The position numbers and the translations under genes are program-made. A model generated the notes under the pieces. It searched no databases, was not told the origin of the DNA, and worked only from the letters and a program-made list of their open reading frames with translations. DNA of 64,000 nt from Meghimatium bilineatum (taxonomy: Eukaryota > Mollusca > Gastropoda > Stylommatophora > Philomycidae), in assembly GCA_034231615.1 (NCBI GenBank), contig CM067306.1:66506579-66570578 (forward strand), given 5' to 3'. Shown one piece after another: positions 20,641 through 31,483 of this stretch (position 1 is its first letter; every line of letters begins with the position of its first letter).

Positions 20641-21180
20641 GTAGCTGCTCTCTACACATGTATGACTGGTCCTCACACGTACAGCCCTGTCACATAAACC
20701 TGTATTTATATGGCGTGTGTGTGAGGCTGTTGGCGCGATGATGTCAACACGCCAAGTACTTGTATGTGGGCGTATCTGCATGTGGGCGGACCCACCCGGA
20801 GACAGATAGAAGAGCGGTGTCTCGGTTCCTAAGACCATTGGATATATGCGTTTTCCGATAGTCTTACGCGACCCCTGTGAAAAGGTCGTATATATATATA
20901 TATATACATAGTATAACACTTATATACTGTATAACGACTGTGAAAAGGTCGTTTGACACCCAATTGAGTCTCAACCCACAGGCTGAGAACCGCCGTGTTG
21001 TGTAATGAAAAAGCAAAAGGTGGCAACGAAGTCCCTTTCCAGAGTGAAATTGGTTAAAAGTCTTGCTGATGTCATTGAACAGTGATTCTGAAAATTGTTT
21101 GAATCGTGGCTTCCTTTTTCTGATAAATAATGTTCTACCGTGAGTCACTCCCCCACCCGATGCCTACAATATTAATACTT
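20641..21180. other. unassigned sequence with TA microsatellite
   Basis: A short TA tract at 20890-20906 and a 12-bp direct repeat gtgaaaaggtcg (20877 and 20940). The segment caacccacaggctgagaacc (20972) resembles the reverse complement of the 'gcgggtctcaacctgtga' leader at about 23026. No gene recognised. Confidence 0.4.
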
Positions 21181-21182
21181 TA

Positions 21183-21590
21183 CAGATGGTACATACATTT
21201 ACAGATGGTGCGTACATTTACAGATGGTACATACATTTACATATGTTATATACATTTATAGATGTTACATACAGTTACAGATGTTACATAAATGTACAGA
21301 TGTTACATACATTTACAGATGTTACATATATTTACAGATGTTACATAAATGTACAGATGTTATATACATTTACAGATGTTACATACATTTACAGATGTTA
21401 CATATATTTACAGATGTTACATACAGTTACAGATGTTACATACATTTACAGATGTTACATATATTTACAGATGTTACATACATTTACAGATGTTACATAC
21501 ATTTACAGATGTTATATACATTTACATATGTTAATACATTTACAGATGTTACATACATTTACAGATGTTACATACATTTACAGATGTTGT
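21183..21590. repeat. 19-bp minisatellite (catttacagatgttacata), about 21 copies
   Basis: Units with frequent single-base variants (catata, cagtta, aatgta). Plus-strand frames of 143 and 182 codons encode Tyr/Thr-rich peptides with no family similarity and are treated as artefacts. Confidence 0.95.
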
Positions 21591-21704
21591 ATTGCCCAAC
21601 GCATGCGTACAGAGAAATATGGATTCAGAATCTCGAGGAAACAGTTGCTGATTAAAATGCAATGGCATACAGTGGAAAGTGACCTGTTTGTTGTTGGACT
21701 GGAA

Positions 21705-21792
21705 AGCTGTCACTGGGGTACTAGACGTGTTTGAGGTTAAATCCAGACGCCGTCACTGGGGTACCAGACGTGTTTGAGGTTAAATCCAGACC
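21705..21792. repeat. direct duplication of about 48 bp
   Basis: Two copies of a segment beginning gtcactggggtactagacgt or gtcactggggtaccagacgt and ending ttaaatccagac, at about 21707 and 21751. Confidence 0.85.
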
Positions 21793-22335
21793 AAACGCGT
21801 TTTGATGAAAAAGACCTTGTTTGCGTAGGTGTAGAAACCCAAGTCCAATTCAGTAAACAACCGTTAACCAACACTTTCGTATATATTTAACGTTGGGACA
21901 AATCTACTATGCCATTTTTATAACGTCTCAGAAGTTTGCCATTCCTTTCTGAACAATTTTGGTCTCGTGACTGTCAGGTACCCTCTGTCCCGGGGTTTTT
22001 GAGGCTGTCCATAAAGTTCGGCAATAATATTATATCTTGCCCCCCCCCCCTTTCGTGAACAATTTGTCAAGAATTCAGAAACCTAACAATGTTTCACCCA
22101 CTGAAGTATCACAAAACAGTATTGTCGACGTCAACTTTTGTCAGACACCTACTGCCAAATGGCAACAGCAGTAAATTTTTCCGATAACCACTCTACCAAT
22201 TCTCTCTCCAAATGGTCGCTGTAACATGAACATCCCCCTTCCACACTCTGCCACTGAAGCCCCGCTGTCGTTATTACGATCTCCCATCCACAAAATAATA
22301 TACTCAAAATACACAGTTACCAAGCGTTCTTGTGT
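21793..22335. other. unassigned sequence
   Basis: Includes a 10-C run (22040-22050). ggctgtccataaagttcggc at 22012 is faintly reminiscent of mariner-type ends, but no partner end was found. Confidence 0.35.
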
Positions 22336-22625
22336 TCTCAGGGCCCGCAAGGGGAGCACAGAATAGCAACACTGTTTACCTTCCATTCACGTCGTAGGAA
22401 GCAACTACGGTGGCTAAGGGGTGGAGTTGTATTTCCCACCCAGTATAGGGTCAAAGGGGCTCAGAATCCACACTTGAATCCTTCTTTGTCAGACCGGAAG
22501 AAGCAGATATCTCAGCATAGCTGTAAACCATAACACAACGCATTCCGATCTCCGGACTACATCCTGTTGTACTGCAGGCGCTTGAGAATGAACTCAGTCA
22601 AAGCAAAAGAACTTAGAAATAACTC
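22336..22625 (+). mobile_element. IR-A family, long copy
   Basis: Shows the fullest order of the family: agcaacactgtttaccttcc, attcacgtcgtaggaagcaa, 'tagggtcaaaggggctcaga', 'agctgtaaaccataacacaa', ctccggactacatcctgttg and gcttgagaatgaactcagtc. The 3' GAA tail is decayed to caaagcaaaagaa. A minus-strand frame overlapping its 5' end (22141-22386) has no support. Confidence 0.85.
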
Positions 22626-22639
22626 CAGTTCTGTAAAAT

Positions 22640-22960
22640 ATAATTGTAATCAACAGACAAAGATCCCGTGACGTGAAATGGATCCTTGCTGCAAAAATAA
22701 AAAAAGGGGAACTTATCATTGGAATTTTGGCAAGTACGCAGGATGACTCATCTCATTGATTAGGTCTAACTTGGTATATGTCCCCCCAATTATATACGAC
22801 CTACTGGCTGATGAAAAAAACACAAGCTTTCTTGACTCGGTGACTGTTCCCTTATTTTCATTGGTCACTATAATTAAACTTTGGGTGACAGCTAACGAGA
22901 ATCAAGGTGATAGTTAAAGTGTCATTTGATTTATGCATTAGCGAATAGGTCTTATGTACA
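22640..22960. other. unassigned; contains a dispersed 'cattggtcac' repeat
   Basis: ttttcattggtcactataat (22855) is the reverse complement of a segment found at 38060 (agtaaccaatgaaaatcacg) and 60990. A short unidentified family. Confidence 0.45.
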
Positions 22961-23024
22961 TGGGAGTCATGCTTGGTATAACTGGCAACACCCAACCATA
23001 CTTTTTTGTTGAGCATTTAGGACA

Positions 23025-23285
23025 GCGGGTCTCAACCTGTGAGATAGCATTACCCTAGGATAGGGACACATTGGGTTTATTCTAATGGGATATTTGTTTC
23101 TATAGTAACCTGTGATACAGTGCGCGTCTGTGACGGCCAAGGTACCGAGTTCGATCCCCGCCACAGGCAATTGAGTATCCTGACCGTTCAGAAAGCAATG
23201 GCAAACTAAGGAACACATTTATATTACCTAGGAAATCACTACAGCCAAATAATTCTGGGTTGATGGCTACGTCCTGATTCGGATA
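23025..23285 (+). mobile_element. tRNA-derived SINE (second SINE family)
   Basis: The tRNA-like head includes gcgcgtctgtgacggccaag and a B-box-like gagttcgatcccc at about 23147-23160. A body follows with caggcaattgagtatcctga and ttacctaggaaatcactaca. This is the reference copy for the head amplified at 5031-5960. The leader from 23025 (gcgggtctcaacctg) may belong to another repeat. Confidence 0.8.
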
Positions 23286-23389
23286 CGCTAAAAAATATTA
23301 GTAACCAATTTCAAACATAGTCAGCTTGCTTGTTCTCCCAAATTAAAACCGGGTTGTCATAGATACTTGTCTTAAGATGATCTGTCCTA

Positions 23390-23800
23390 CTGTTCGAAGT
23401 GGGACATATCTGACTCTTCGAAGCAGGACATATCTGACTTCGAAACGGGACATATCTGACTCTTCGAAACGGGCGTATCTGACTCTTCGAAACTGGTCAT
23501 ATCTGACTCTTCGAAAAGGGACATGTCTGACTCTGCGTAACGGGACGTATCTGACTCTGCGAAACGGGACGTATCTGACTCTTCGGAAAGGGACGTATCT
23601 GTTTCTTCGAAACGGGACATATCTGACTCTTCGGAAAGGGACGTATCTGTTTCTTCGAAACGGGCCATACCTGACACTTTGAAACGGGACACATCTGACT
23701 CTTCGAAACTGGACGTATCTGACTCTTCGAAACGGGACATATCTGTCTCTTCGAAGCGGAACATATCTGTATCTTCGAAACGGGACATATCTGACTCTTC
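23390..23800. repeat. 24-bp minisatellite, left half (split by LINE)
   Basis: Units contain gaaacgggacatatctgact plus cttc, with many point variants. The phase continues across the LINE at 25545. The long minus frame 23387-23821 is an artefact of the 24-bp period. Confidence 0.95.
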
Positions 23801-25544
23801 TTCTTCTTCTGCGTTCAGCATGTGGTCATGCTATACCGTCAGACCTGTCGTCAAGACGAAGTCCACTGTCTTCTCCAGGTCAAAGTGGCTGCCCCATAGC
23901 TTTTGCCTCAAGTCTGTATCCTCTGGCCAGGTCTGCTGTCTCTGCTCTTTGTATGTTGGGCAGTCCTGAAGTATGTGTTCTGGAGTCTGGGTTCCGGATC
24001 CACATGGACATTCAACTGTGTATGAGATCCTTAATCGATAAAGGTGACCCAACAGTCTGCAGTGGCCTGTTCTAAGGCGAAATATTGTGGTCTGTTGATA
24101 TCTCTGGAGGAGATGTATTGCATCATGCCCATATTCCCATTCCGTTTCTTTCTTCCACTTTGCTGTGTATGTGTTGCGGATTATTGTTTTTGCTTCTCCG
24201 TAAGACAGTGGGTGTCTGTGTTGCTCCATTTCACTTCCTGCCTTTGACAGAGCATCCGCTTTCTCATTTCCCATGATTCCACAGTGTGATGGTATCCACT
24301 GAAGGGCAATAGCTGTTGATTTTTGGATCTGTCTTAGCTCATGTCTGATGTTGTACAGAAGGCTTTCGTTTCTGTTGTTCTGGATTGATTCCAGTAGGGA
24401 TCTTCAATCTGTGAATATGGCTATCTTCTTTGGTCTTGGCAGTCCTGGTTCAGTGAAGGCTTTCAGTGCTTGATGGAGTGCAACTGCTTCTGCTCTAAAA
24501 TTAGAGTATTTCCCGGTTGGAAAAGCTTTTGATATTGTCTTCCCATCTTTGAGTCTTATAAAAATTCTACCTCCTCCATTCCTTACTGCTCCTTCTGCCG
24601 ATCCATCTGTGTAGACATGTGTCCAATCCTTGGGATTGTATTTTATTTCTATCCTCTCCAGTGTCAATGCTTTTAGATGAGGTGGAGTTTGGTATTTCTT
24701 ATTAATTATTCCAGGTACCTGTGTTATTATGGAGACATTCTGGAGACTATTGCCTGGCTATTCAAACTCCGTTAGTGTTTCAATTTCATTTGAGAGGTTT
24801 GTGAGGATTTCTTTATGTTGTTCATGGATATCTTTAGAGATGTGACAGAAGCTGGTTCTCTTCAACCTGCTTGTGGTTGATCTAGAAATTTGCGCATACA
24901 TCGGATGGTTTGGCATGCGCTTAATTTTTTCCCTTTGAACAAGCACTCTTTCTTCTCTTCTGTCATCCAGTGGGCGGATGTTTACATGTTTTCCATTGCA
25001 AGGATAGGAGTGATTTTCATCACTCCAGAGATATGTCGAAGTCCTGCATTTTGTACTTAGATAGGCGATCGGTATTTGTTTTTGATGCTGATGCCCAGGA
25101 TGTCATTCCATATTCTACTACAGGTCTGACTGTACCCATGTAGACTTTTCGGAGAATATTTCCATTTGCTCCACCAGCTTGTTCCTGCAAGTTTCTTCAT
25201 CAAAGATAGCCTCCTGGTTGCTTTGTGCTCGATGGTTATTAGGTGTGGTTTCCAGGTGAGTCGCTTGTCTAGTGTGACCCCTAGATATGTAGGGTTCTCC
25301 ACATGTGCTAGCTCACTTCCATTTATTTTAAGATTTGCTTTTTCTTGGTGATTTGAAAGTGAGAAGATGGTTGTCACAGTTTTGGAGAGGTTGATCTGGA
25401 CTCCCCAGTCAGATGCCCATTCACTTAAGGTGTCAAGTGCTGTCTGCATTATGTTTTTTGCAGTGGATAGGTTTCCTGCCGCACTCCAGGCAGCAAAGTC
25501 ATCTGCATGAAGAGCCTTTTAAATATGATGTGACAGTTTCTCTC
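23801..25544 (-). mobile_element. 5'-truncated LINE with RT C-terminus and RNase H, inserted in a minisatellite
   Basis: Inserted between two 10-bp copies of ctgactcttc (23791-23800 and 25545-25554), with a 3' (GAA)n tail at the left. Minus-strand order: HADDFAAWSAAGN with the RT catalytic ADD (about 25498-25506); LSEWASDWGVQINLSKT; NPTYLGVTLDKRLTWKPHL; then RNase H with VYTDGSAEG (about 24615) and FRAEAVALHQAL. A TGA at 24404-24406 sits where a serine codon is expected after FTD. Next come WIPSHCGIMGNEKADALSKAG and a cysteine-rich tail CPCGSGTQTPEHILQDCP ending at 23831. The insertion starts just upstream of the ADD box. Several frames and the nonsense codon make it non-functional. Confidence 0.93.
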
Positions 25545-25925
25545 CTGACTCTTCGAAACGGGACATATCTGACTTCGAAACGGGACATATCTGACTCTAC
25601 GAAACGGGGCATCTGACTCTTCGAAACGGGACATATCTGACTCTACGAAACGGGACATATCTGACTCTTAGAAACGGGACGTAACTGACTTCGATACTGG
25701 ACATATCTGCTCTGCGAAACGGAACATATCTGACTTTGCGAAATGGAACGTATCTGACTCTTCGAAACGGGACATATCTGACTCTTCGAAACGTGTCCCA
25801 TCTGACTCTGAGAAACGGGACGTAACTGACTCTGAGAAACGGGACATATCTGAATTTATGAAATGGGACATTTCTGACTCTTCGAAACGGGACATATCTG
25901 ACTCATCGAAAAGAGACCATTCCTA
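25545..25925. repeat. 24-bp minisatellite, right half
   Basis: Continuation of the 23390-23800 array, more diverged, with 'ctctacgaaacggg', 'gaatttatgaaatggg' and similar variants. It decays into unique sequence near 25925. Confidence 0.93.
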
Positions 25926-25947
25926 CTTATCGAAACAGTACCTATCC

Positions 25948-26200
25948 ACAGGGCCGTAGATATGAGTACCTTAAGGGGGGAGTTTTATATTTAAAACAAT
26001 GGATTAAAAGATCATTTGCCATTTTTAGTGTGTAAATTTCACTGTTTGACGGGACATTTGAAAACCATTTACTAAAAATCGTTAAAATGGGGGGGGGGGA
26101 TTTTAACCATCTTTTGGTTAAATTTCTAGTACTAAAAAGATTTGTTACGGGGGAGGTATAACCTCCTCCCCCACCCATCCTCTTATCTACGGATCCGACT
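25948..26200. mobile_element. MITE-like element with 'ccgtagata' inverted ends
   Basis: The left end ccgtagatatgagtacctta and the right end ccacccatcctcttatctac are inverted copies for roughly 40 bp (ccgtagataagag, then G-rich). A G-run lies at 26088-26099. The same termini occur on the palindromic element near 42799-43110. Target duplication not resolved. Confidence 0.65.
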
Positions 26201-26294
26201 ATCTAAGTCACACGTCAAATATACATTTATGCGGACTCAACCGAGTCATTTAAAATGGCGCCATTGGACTGTTTCCGTAATGTTCATTAGTGGT

Positions 26295-26850
26295 GTTCGT
26301 CGACAGTGCTGCAGTCTACCCAGAAGTTAGTCGAAAACGCTGCAGTCTACCCAGAAGTTAGTCGACAGTGCTGCAATCTACCCAGAAGTTAGTCGACAGT
26401 GATGAACTCTACCCAGATGTTAGTCGACAGTGCTGCACTCTACCCAGAAGTTAGTCGGCAGTGCTACACTCTACCCAGAAGTTAGTCGGCAGTGCTACAC
26501 TCTACCCAGAAGTTAGTCGACAGTGCTGCATTCCACCCAGAAGTTAGTCGACAGTGCTACACTCTACCCAGAAGTTAGTTGACAGTGATGCACTCTACCC
26601 AGAAGTTAGTCGACAGTGCTGCACTCTACCCAGAAGTTAGTCGACAGTGCTGCACTCTACCCAGAAGTTAGTCGACAGTGATGCACTCTACCCAGAAGTT
26701 AGTCGACAGTGCTGCACTCTACCCAGAAGTTAGTCGACAGTGCTGCACTCTAGCTAGAAGTTAGTCGACTGTGCTGCACTCTAGCTAGAAGTTAGTCGAC
26801 TGTGCTGCACTCTAGCTAGAAGTTAGTCGACTGTGCTGCACTCTGGTGTA
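26295..26850. repeat. 31-bp minisatellite, about 18 copies
   Basis: Units contain agttagtcgacagtgctgca then ctctacccaga. The last three units (from about 26750) share a distinct tagctagaag/tcgactgtg variant, so the right edge expanded separately. Confidence 0.96.
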
Positions 26851-26939
26851 TACTGATACCAACGAGATCGTGGTGATTGAATTACCAGAACCACGACTTC
26901 CACTACTTTTGGAAATTTACAAACTCTGATATAAGCAAA

Positions 26940-27135
26940 TGAGACTATTTTTATGTTGTTCGTCCATCACAGGATGATGATGTTGACCATATGTTACATC
27001 CGCTTTTGAAATTCAGTGAGAGTTATGTCCTTGACTATCGGTACGTAGATGACTAATAAGCCATTTTCTGACCGCAGATGTCCATGGACAGTTCTGGCAT
27101 GAAGCGACCACTGTAGATGGGTTTAAGTCTGCCTG
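26940..27135 (+). repeat. dispersed repeat B (atgatgatg-containing), copy 1
   Basis: ttgttcgtccatcacaggat, gatgatgttgaccatatgtt and agagttatgtccttgactat are shared with 40250-40345 and 35045-35130 and with the complement of 54870-54990. Class unknown; could be a LINE or SINE 3' end. Confidence 0.7.
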
Positions 27136-28180
27136 TGACTTGCTAGCTTCTCACCTCTGTCGAACTTCTGCATTTCTCCTCTTTTCACAAAATACTGCAC
27201 CTTTCTTTGATCATAGCGCGTCATTTAGTGAGATCTTTAACGAGTATTTGTAGAGTTTCTTTTGGCCACCTTGAAAACTACTGCCCTTCTGGAAATCCAA
27301 ATACATAAGTATCTCTGGCAATCGATGATCTGGAATACGTGTCAGATGATATCCCCAAAGAAGCGGTATCTGCGTCAGAATAGTGTCAATGTTAGGGATA
27401 TTAGAACTGTCAAAGACAGTGGTTCATGTATCCGGAATCCTGTCTTACCATCTGATGTTCATACCATTTCTAAGATAAGTTAAAACCAAATGAAGGTACA
27501 GAGTGGTTGAAAGGGCGTGTCTCACAATAAGATTCCACTTAGGCAGATAGATATATGGTCAATGCAGGGTTACGCTTCAAGCGATATACACGCAAATAGA
27601 ATATAGAATTGTAGCGTCCTTTATGAGGTCTGGAAGGGGAACGTATAATGATGGCATATGATTTCACGTATTCGAAGGTAGCTCGTGGTCTTTTGTACCT
27701 CACTTTGACTGTTCGTGAAGGGCGCGCCCGTGACAAAGTGGTAAAGTACGTGACTTTTGATAGACAGACCTGTGTGCATCATCACCACCTTAGGCCGCTC
27801 CGATTACTGTCATACATTAGTGGTCATTTATTTATACTTTCGCCAGCCAATAATAAGCACTCAATTATTCGGAGTGGCAAACAGTGGAGACGTTGTACGC
27901 AGGTCTGACTAACGACGGTCACGGTCTAATGTTGAGAGCAGTCTGACTGATGTTATCTTGACTTCATTGTCATCATTGACTGTCCTCGACTGGGAACCGT
28001 CAGCAGCTACTGACAATATGAAAGTTTAAATTTATTGTTTTGCCCCCCCCCCTCCCCCCAAATCATATATTTGCCACAGTTTCTGTAAAACTATTGTCAA
28101 TATTTTGTTTCTGAATTTATTTTTAAGTCTCCATTCTACTTCTTTATCAACGTTATCTTTAGATTGAACGAATAGCATCT
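27136..28180. other. unassigned sequence with a tRNA-SINE-like trace
   Basis: At 27720-27755, gcgcgcccgtgacaaagtgg and aaagtacgtgact resemble the head of the 23100 SINE or a tRNA-derived sequence. A poly-C tract lies at 28043-28060. Short frames here lack support. Confidence 0.4.
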
Positions 28181-28184
28181 TCTT

Positions 28185-28315
28185 TATGTGCTTTGACTCT
28201 CGATTAACGAACATCTTCATATACGTTGACTCTCGATTAACGAACTTCTTCATATACGTTGACTCTCGATTAACGAACTACGTCATCTGCTGTGATCCTC
28301 GGTTAACCATCACTA
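28185..28315. repeat. 33-bp repeat of a 'ctcgattaacgaac' motif, 3 to 4 copies
   Basis: Each unit holds ttgactctcgattaacgaac; the outer units are diverged (gatcctcggttaaccatcac). The motif resembles pogo/Tigger-type terminal sequence, so the repeat may be an amplified transposon end. A related cccgtttaacgaac series is at 36605-36680. Confidence 0.75.
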
Positions 28316-28504
28316 TATACTCGTTATTTCAGCAAGAGTTGATGGATACGTTGTGCTTCTAGGTTACGACATAGCTGCGATAGTTGCGCCTTTCCACCCA
28401 GCACACTCTAATTTGACGCACCGTTATTATTAATGAAAGATAATTAAGTATACTAATCTCCGTGTTTCTTTGCTGTTATCAATCAATGATGACTTCTAAC
28501 ATAT

Positions 28505-28525
28505 TCTTATATTCTTGTATTTCAG
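28505..28525 (+). promoter_or_regulatory. candidate splice acceptor upstream of the 807-codon frame
   Basis: A pyrimidine-biased stretch ending cttgtatttcag at 28525 fits a 3' splice site. It lies about 530 bp before the ATG at 29058. The intervening sequence has stops in all three frames, so it would be untranslated. Prediction from sequence only. Confidence 0.35.
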
Positions 28526-29057
28526 TGAAGCAGCCAAGGAATTAACGTGTCATGGCACCAGACAGAATTAACGCAATCTCTAAGAAAGCATTTCATACAC
28601 AGGCTGGGGGTACATCATCAAGGACAGTTCCTTTTGTGTAATTCTGTGATTCATGATAGCACTATCGTTGTTAGTACGATGAAGCAACTAGATGATGGAT
28701 AACGTAATGTGTAAATGTAAAGATGGTCCAGTTTTTGTTAGGTTTGATGCTTTATTCCTGGGGAATAATACGTTAAGGATTAGGGTCGTCCACATTCTCC
28801 TGGGAAATGTTCTCTTGAAGATGGCTTCTCAACTGAAAACAGTCTAAGGAGATTCTTGATTGTGTTGTAAAACTACAACAGGTATAAGAGAGAGAGAGAG
28901 AGATGGATTTTTAGAAGTTTCGGAATGGGAATCGGAGACTAACAAATGAGACAAGTAACAGACATTAGAAATTTGGTTAGGGAGTCTGCACAGATAACTC
29001 AGATGATGTGGGGGCATGCATTGATGCCATGAGTTCATTACGAAATTTGAAACACGT

Positions 29058-31481
29058 ATGTCTAACATGAATGTACCAGATTGTAATATGAACATAGAAA
29101 ATGACAACCAAATAATAAACTCCAAAATGTTGGTTGGGTGTAAGACTGTTGTAAATAACTGTGGCAGCCCTGATGGAAATGTTACATCAAGTCAATCAAA
29201 GACAACTACATCGATTGTTTCAAGAATGTTTAAGAAAAATCCAGTAATTGTAATCGATTCTGAAAGAATATCGAAGAAAAGATGTGCAGGCAGATTAACG
29301 CATGAATGTGCTGACGTAAGCACAATAGATCAGTCATCGAAGGCAGTCAATAGCGACAATAGTAAACAAAACACAGATTTACGTTCGACATTGAACCTGG
29401 ACAACTCGGTCGTTTACAAGAAAGAACATGATACTGCTCCTCGCACAAATCAGCCTTCATCGTCTCAGAAATTGGATACTAATATCGGTAATCAAACTCA
29501 GAAAATAACACGCGAATCAATTCCGCAACATGATGAAGGTTCCAGCACAGTTCGTTCTGTGGATCCTGTTGATAGATCGATTGTTGTACAGGGTACAGGC
29601 AAATTTGTCAAGGTTGCCAATGTGTCATGTTTAGATAATAATTTTAATGTTGCATTTATCACAGACATTTCCACTGATAGATTACTAGCGGCTTCTTCTA
29701 ACTGTCTCAATCTGAATGATACTGTTTGTTACGATTGCAACAGGTCGATATCCAGTTCTGCTTTTGGTCATGTTACAAATGAAGAGTCAGGATCAGGGAA
29801 AAATTCCCCAATTCCTGAAGTGGTTCATTCACCGGAGTTGCAAAAAAATAAAACGACTTATTTGAATGGAAACGATAATCACCATTTGGTATTACTAGAT
29901 TCTGTAAGTGGAGGGAAAGTCATCTCAAAATATTCAAAAGCGAATATACCCCAACATTCCAACATGGAATTGCCCTATGTATCGGTTGACATAGCAACAG
30001 ATAAATTAGTTTCAAATATTCTTCCTCACTTGGTCAATAAATCTGACGTACAGGGTTCAGTCGCAACGATTGTTGCAGCGTCAACAAATCTTGACGAAGA
30101 GATGGACGTCGACACCAAGGAAGAGAGATACAATCCCGATATTTCTGAAATTCCCAGAGACATTGAAGGTGATTCCAACGGAAAAATATGTCATCAGGCG
30201 GATACGGATATGCTGAACATATCCTCCAATTCTCTTCTCTTGCTTGACACTGCTAATTCCAACCATGAAACTAACACGTTTAGCATGTCAAGCACACAGC
30301 CAACTACACACACCAACTTGAATATACTCAGCAACAGTGTAGACATAAGTCAATCCACAACGTGCCTGCCAACACCATTTCTAGATTCAATTTCTAATCG
30401 GAAAAAGGTCCTTAATCTTGCAACATCAATCGCGAACACACAACCCTTCACAAACATCCAGAGTGGCAACAGTGACATCAAGAAACATAGTTGTCCAACA
30501 CGTAGCCACTCTGTTGAACTAAACATCCCCTTTGCAAAACCTGCTCCCACTAAAACTTCAACAAATTCAAAACCTTCCATCTTACAATTGCCTTACCCAA
30601 ATTACAAACTTTCACAGCTTTTACGAACGGACACGCCTACAAACAGTTGCCAAATTTCAAAATCAGCTAATTCTAACGCTGGTTTGGGACACAGGACTAT
30701 CAACTCTTATAAACAGATCAACAGTATTTTGTCAAATGGAAATACAAACACATGCAGAAATATCACAAAAAATAATACTGTCACATTTCGAAACGATGCC
30801 ATCAGAACTCCAGTATCAAATTCTAACCTTAGCAATGAAAATTGTACTAGCAATTTCGTAGTCAAGGGAACAGTTTTCGATAATTTCAATAAAGACTTAA
30901 CCGCTAATGCTACTCCGGTGAGTAAACACGGTGTAAACAATAGACACGACAGTTGGCAGCAAGATAAATCTAAGATAGGCGATAAAACTGGTAGCTGTAT
31001 CCCCGTGGCTGCAGCTTACTCTGATCACGGCTGTACAGCTGCGACAGCTGTATTGACCACAGTTATATCGTCACCTTTACACAATCTGAACACGGCGAAG
31101 TCATCTTTGAGAGACGGTACTCGGTCACAGGACGAAGACGGCACTCAGTCACAGGACGAGGGTCGACAACACAGAGAACAACACAAGCAAGACTGCACAA
31201 CTTTCGTCACGTTTACAGATAATAATGCACCGTCTTTTCAATCGGATACATTATTCGATTCTTCAATCACAGAAACACCACCATCTATACAATCATCGTC
31301 ATCGTTACAGTATGCAGTAGTATGTACACAAGCGACTAATCCGATAACAGAACCATCCTCAGTGTCTGTGACATCCTCAGTGCCTGTGACATCCTCAGTG
31401 TCTGTGACATCAATTCCTTCTTCGGAGGAGAACAGTGGGAGAGAGATGGGCAGAAGACTTCGAATACGCAATCAAAGGTAA
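29058..31481 (+). CDS. 807-codon Ser/Asn/Thr-rich protein or large coding exon, function unknown
   Basis: The one long open frame here that is not made of tandem repeats and shows no transposon similarity. An in-frame TGA at 29022 precedes the first ATG (29058). The ATG at 29067 has the better context (A at -3), so either could be used. The protein is hydrophilic, rich in Ser, Asn and Thr, with no signal peptide, membrane segment or domain I recognise; much is probably disordered. Short internal repeats: GTRSQDED/GTQSQDEG near residues 686-700, and SVSVTS/SVPVTS/SVSVTS near 769-788, encoded by an 18-bp repeat. The C-terminus is basic (GRRLRIRNQR). The stop TAA at 31479 lies inside AAAG|GTAACA, a good splice donor, so translation may continue into a later exon rather than end here. 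No function is proposed. Confidence 0.6.
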   Translation: MSNMNVPDCNMNIENDNQIINSKMLVGCKTVVNNCGSPDGNVTSSQSKTTTSIVSRMFKKNPVIVIDSERISKKRCAGRLTHECADVSTIDQSSKAVNSDNSKQNTDLRSTLNLDNSVVYKKEHDTAPRTNQPSSSQKLDTNIGNQTQKITRESIPQHDEGSSTVRSVDPVDRSIVVQGTGKFVKVANVSCLDNNFNVAFITDISTDRLLAASSNCLNLNDTVCYDCNRSISSSAFGHVTNEESGSGKNSPIPEVVHSPELQKNKTTYLNGNDNHHLVLLDSVSGGKVISKYSKANIPQHSNMELPYVSVDIATDKLVSNILPHLVNKSDVQGSVATIVAASTNLDEEMDVDTKEERYNPDISEIPRDIEGDSNGKICHQADTDMLNISSNSLLLLDTANSNHETNTFSMSSTQPTTHTNLNILSNSVDISQSTTCLPTPFLDSISNRKKVLNLATSIANTQPFTNIQSGNSDIKKHSCPTRSHSVELNIPFAKPAPTKTSTNSKPSILQLPYPNYKLSQLLRTDTPTNSCQISKSANSNAGLGHRTINSYKQINSILSNGNTNTCRNITKNNTVTFRNDAIRTPVSNSNLSNENCTSNFVVKGTVFDNFNKDLTANATPVSKHGVNNRHDSWQQDKSKIGDKTGSCIPVAAAYSDHGCTAATAVLTTVISSPLHNLNTAKSSLRDGTRSQDEDGTQSQDEGRQHREQHKQDCTTFVTFTDNNAPSFQSDTLFDSSITETPPSIQSSSSLQYAVVCTQATNPITEPSSVSVTSSVPVTSSVSVTSIPSSEENSGREMGRRLRIRNQR

Positions 31482-31483
31482 CA
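31474..31483 (+). promoter_or_regulatory. candidate splice donor at the end of the 807-codon frame
   Basis: caaaggtaac fits the AAG|GTRA donor consensus, with the exon ending at 31477. If it is used, the annotated stop codon is intronic. No downstream exon could be identified with confidence. Confidence 0.45.

Noticed and set aside
20885..20910. TATA box of a promoter
   Set aside because: The tatatata run is a TA microsatellite with no associated gene start.
21990..22030. Possible mariner terminal sequence (ggctgtccataaagttcggc)
   Set aside because: No inverted partner or transposase nearby; similarity too short.
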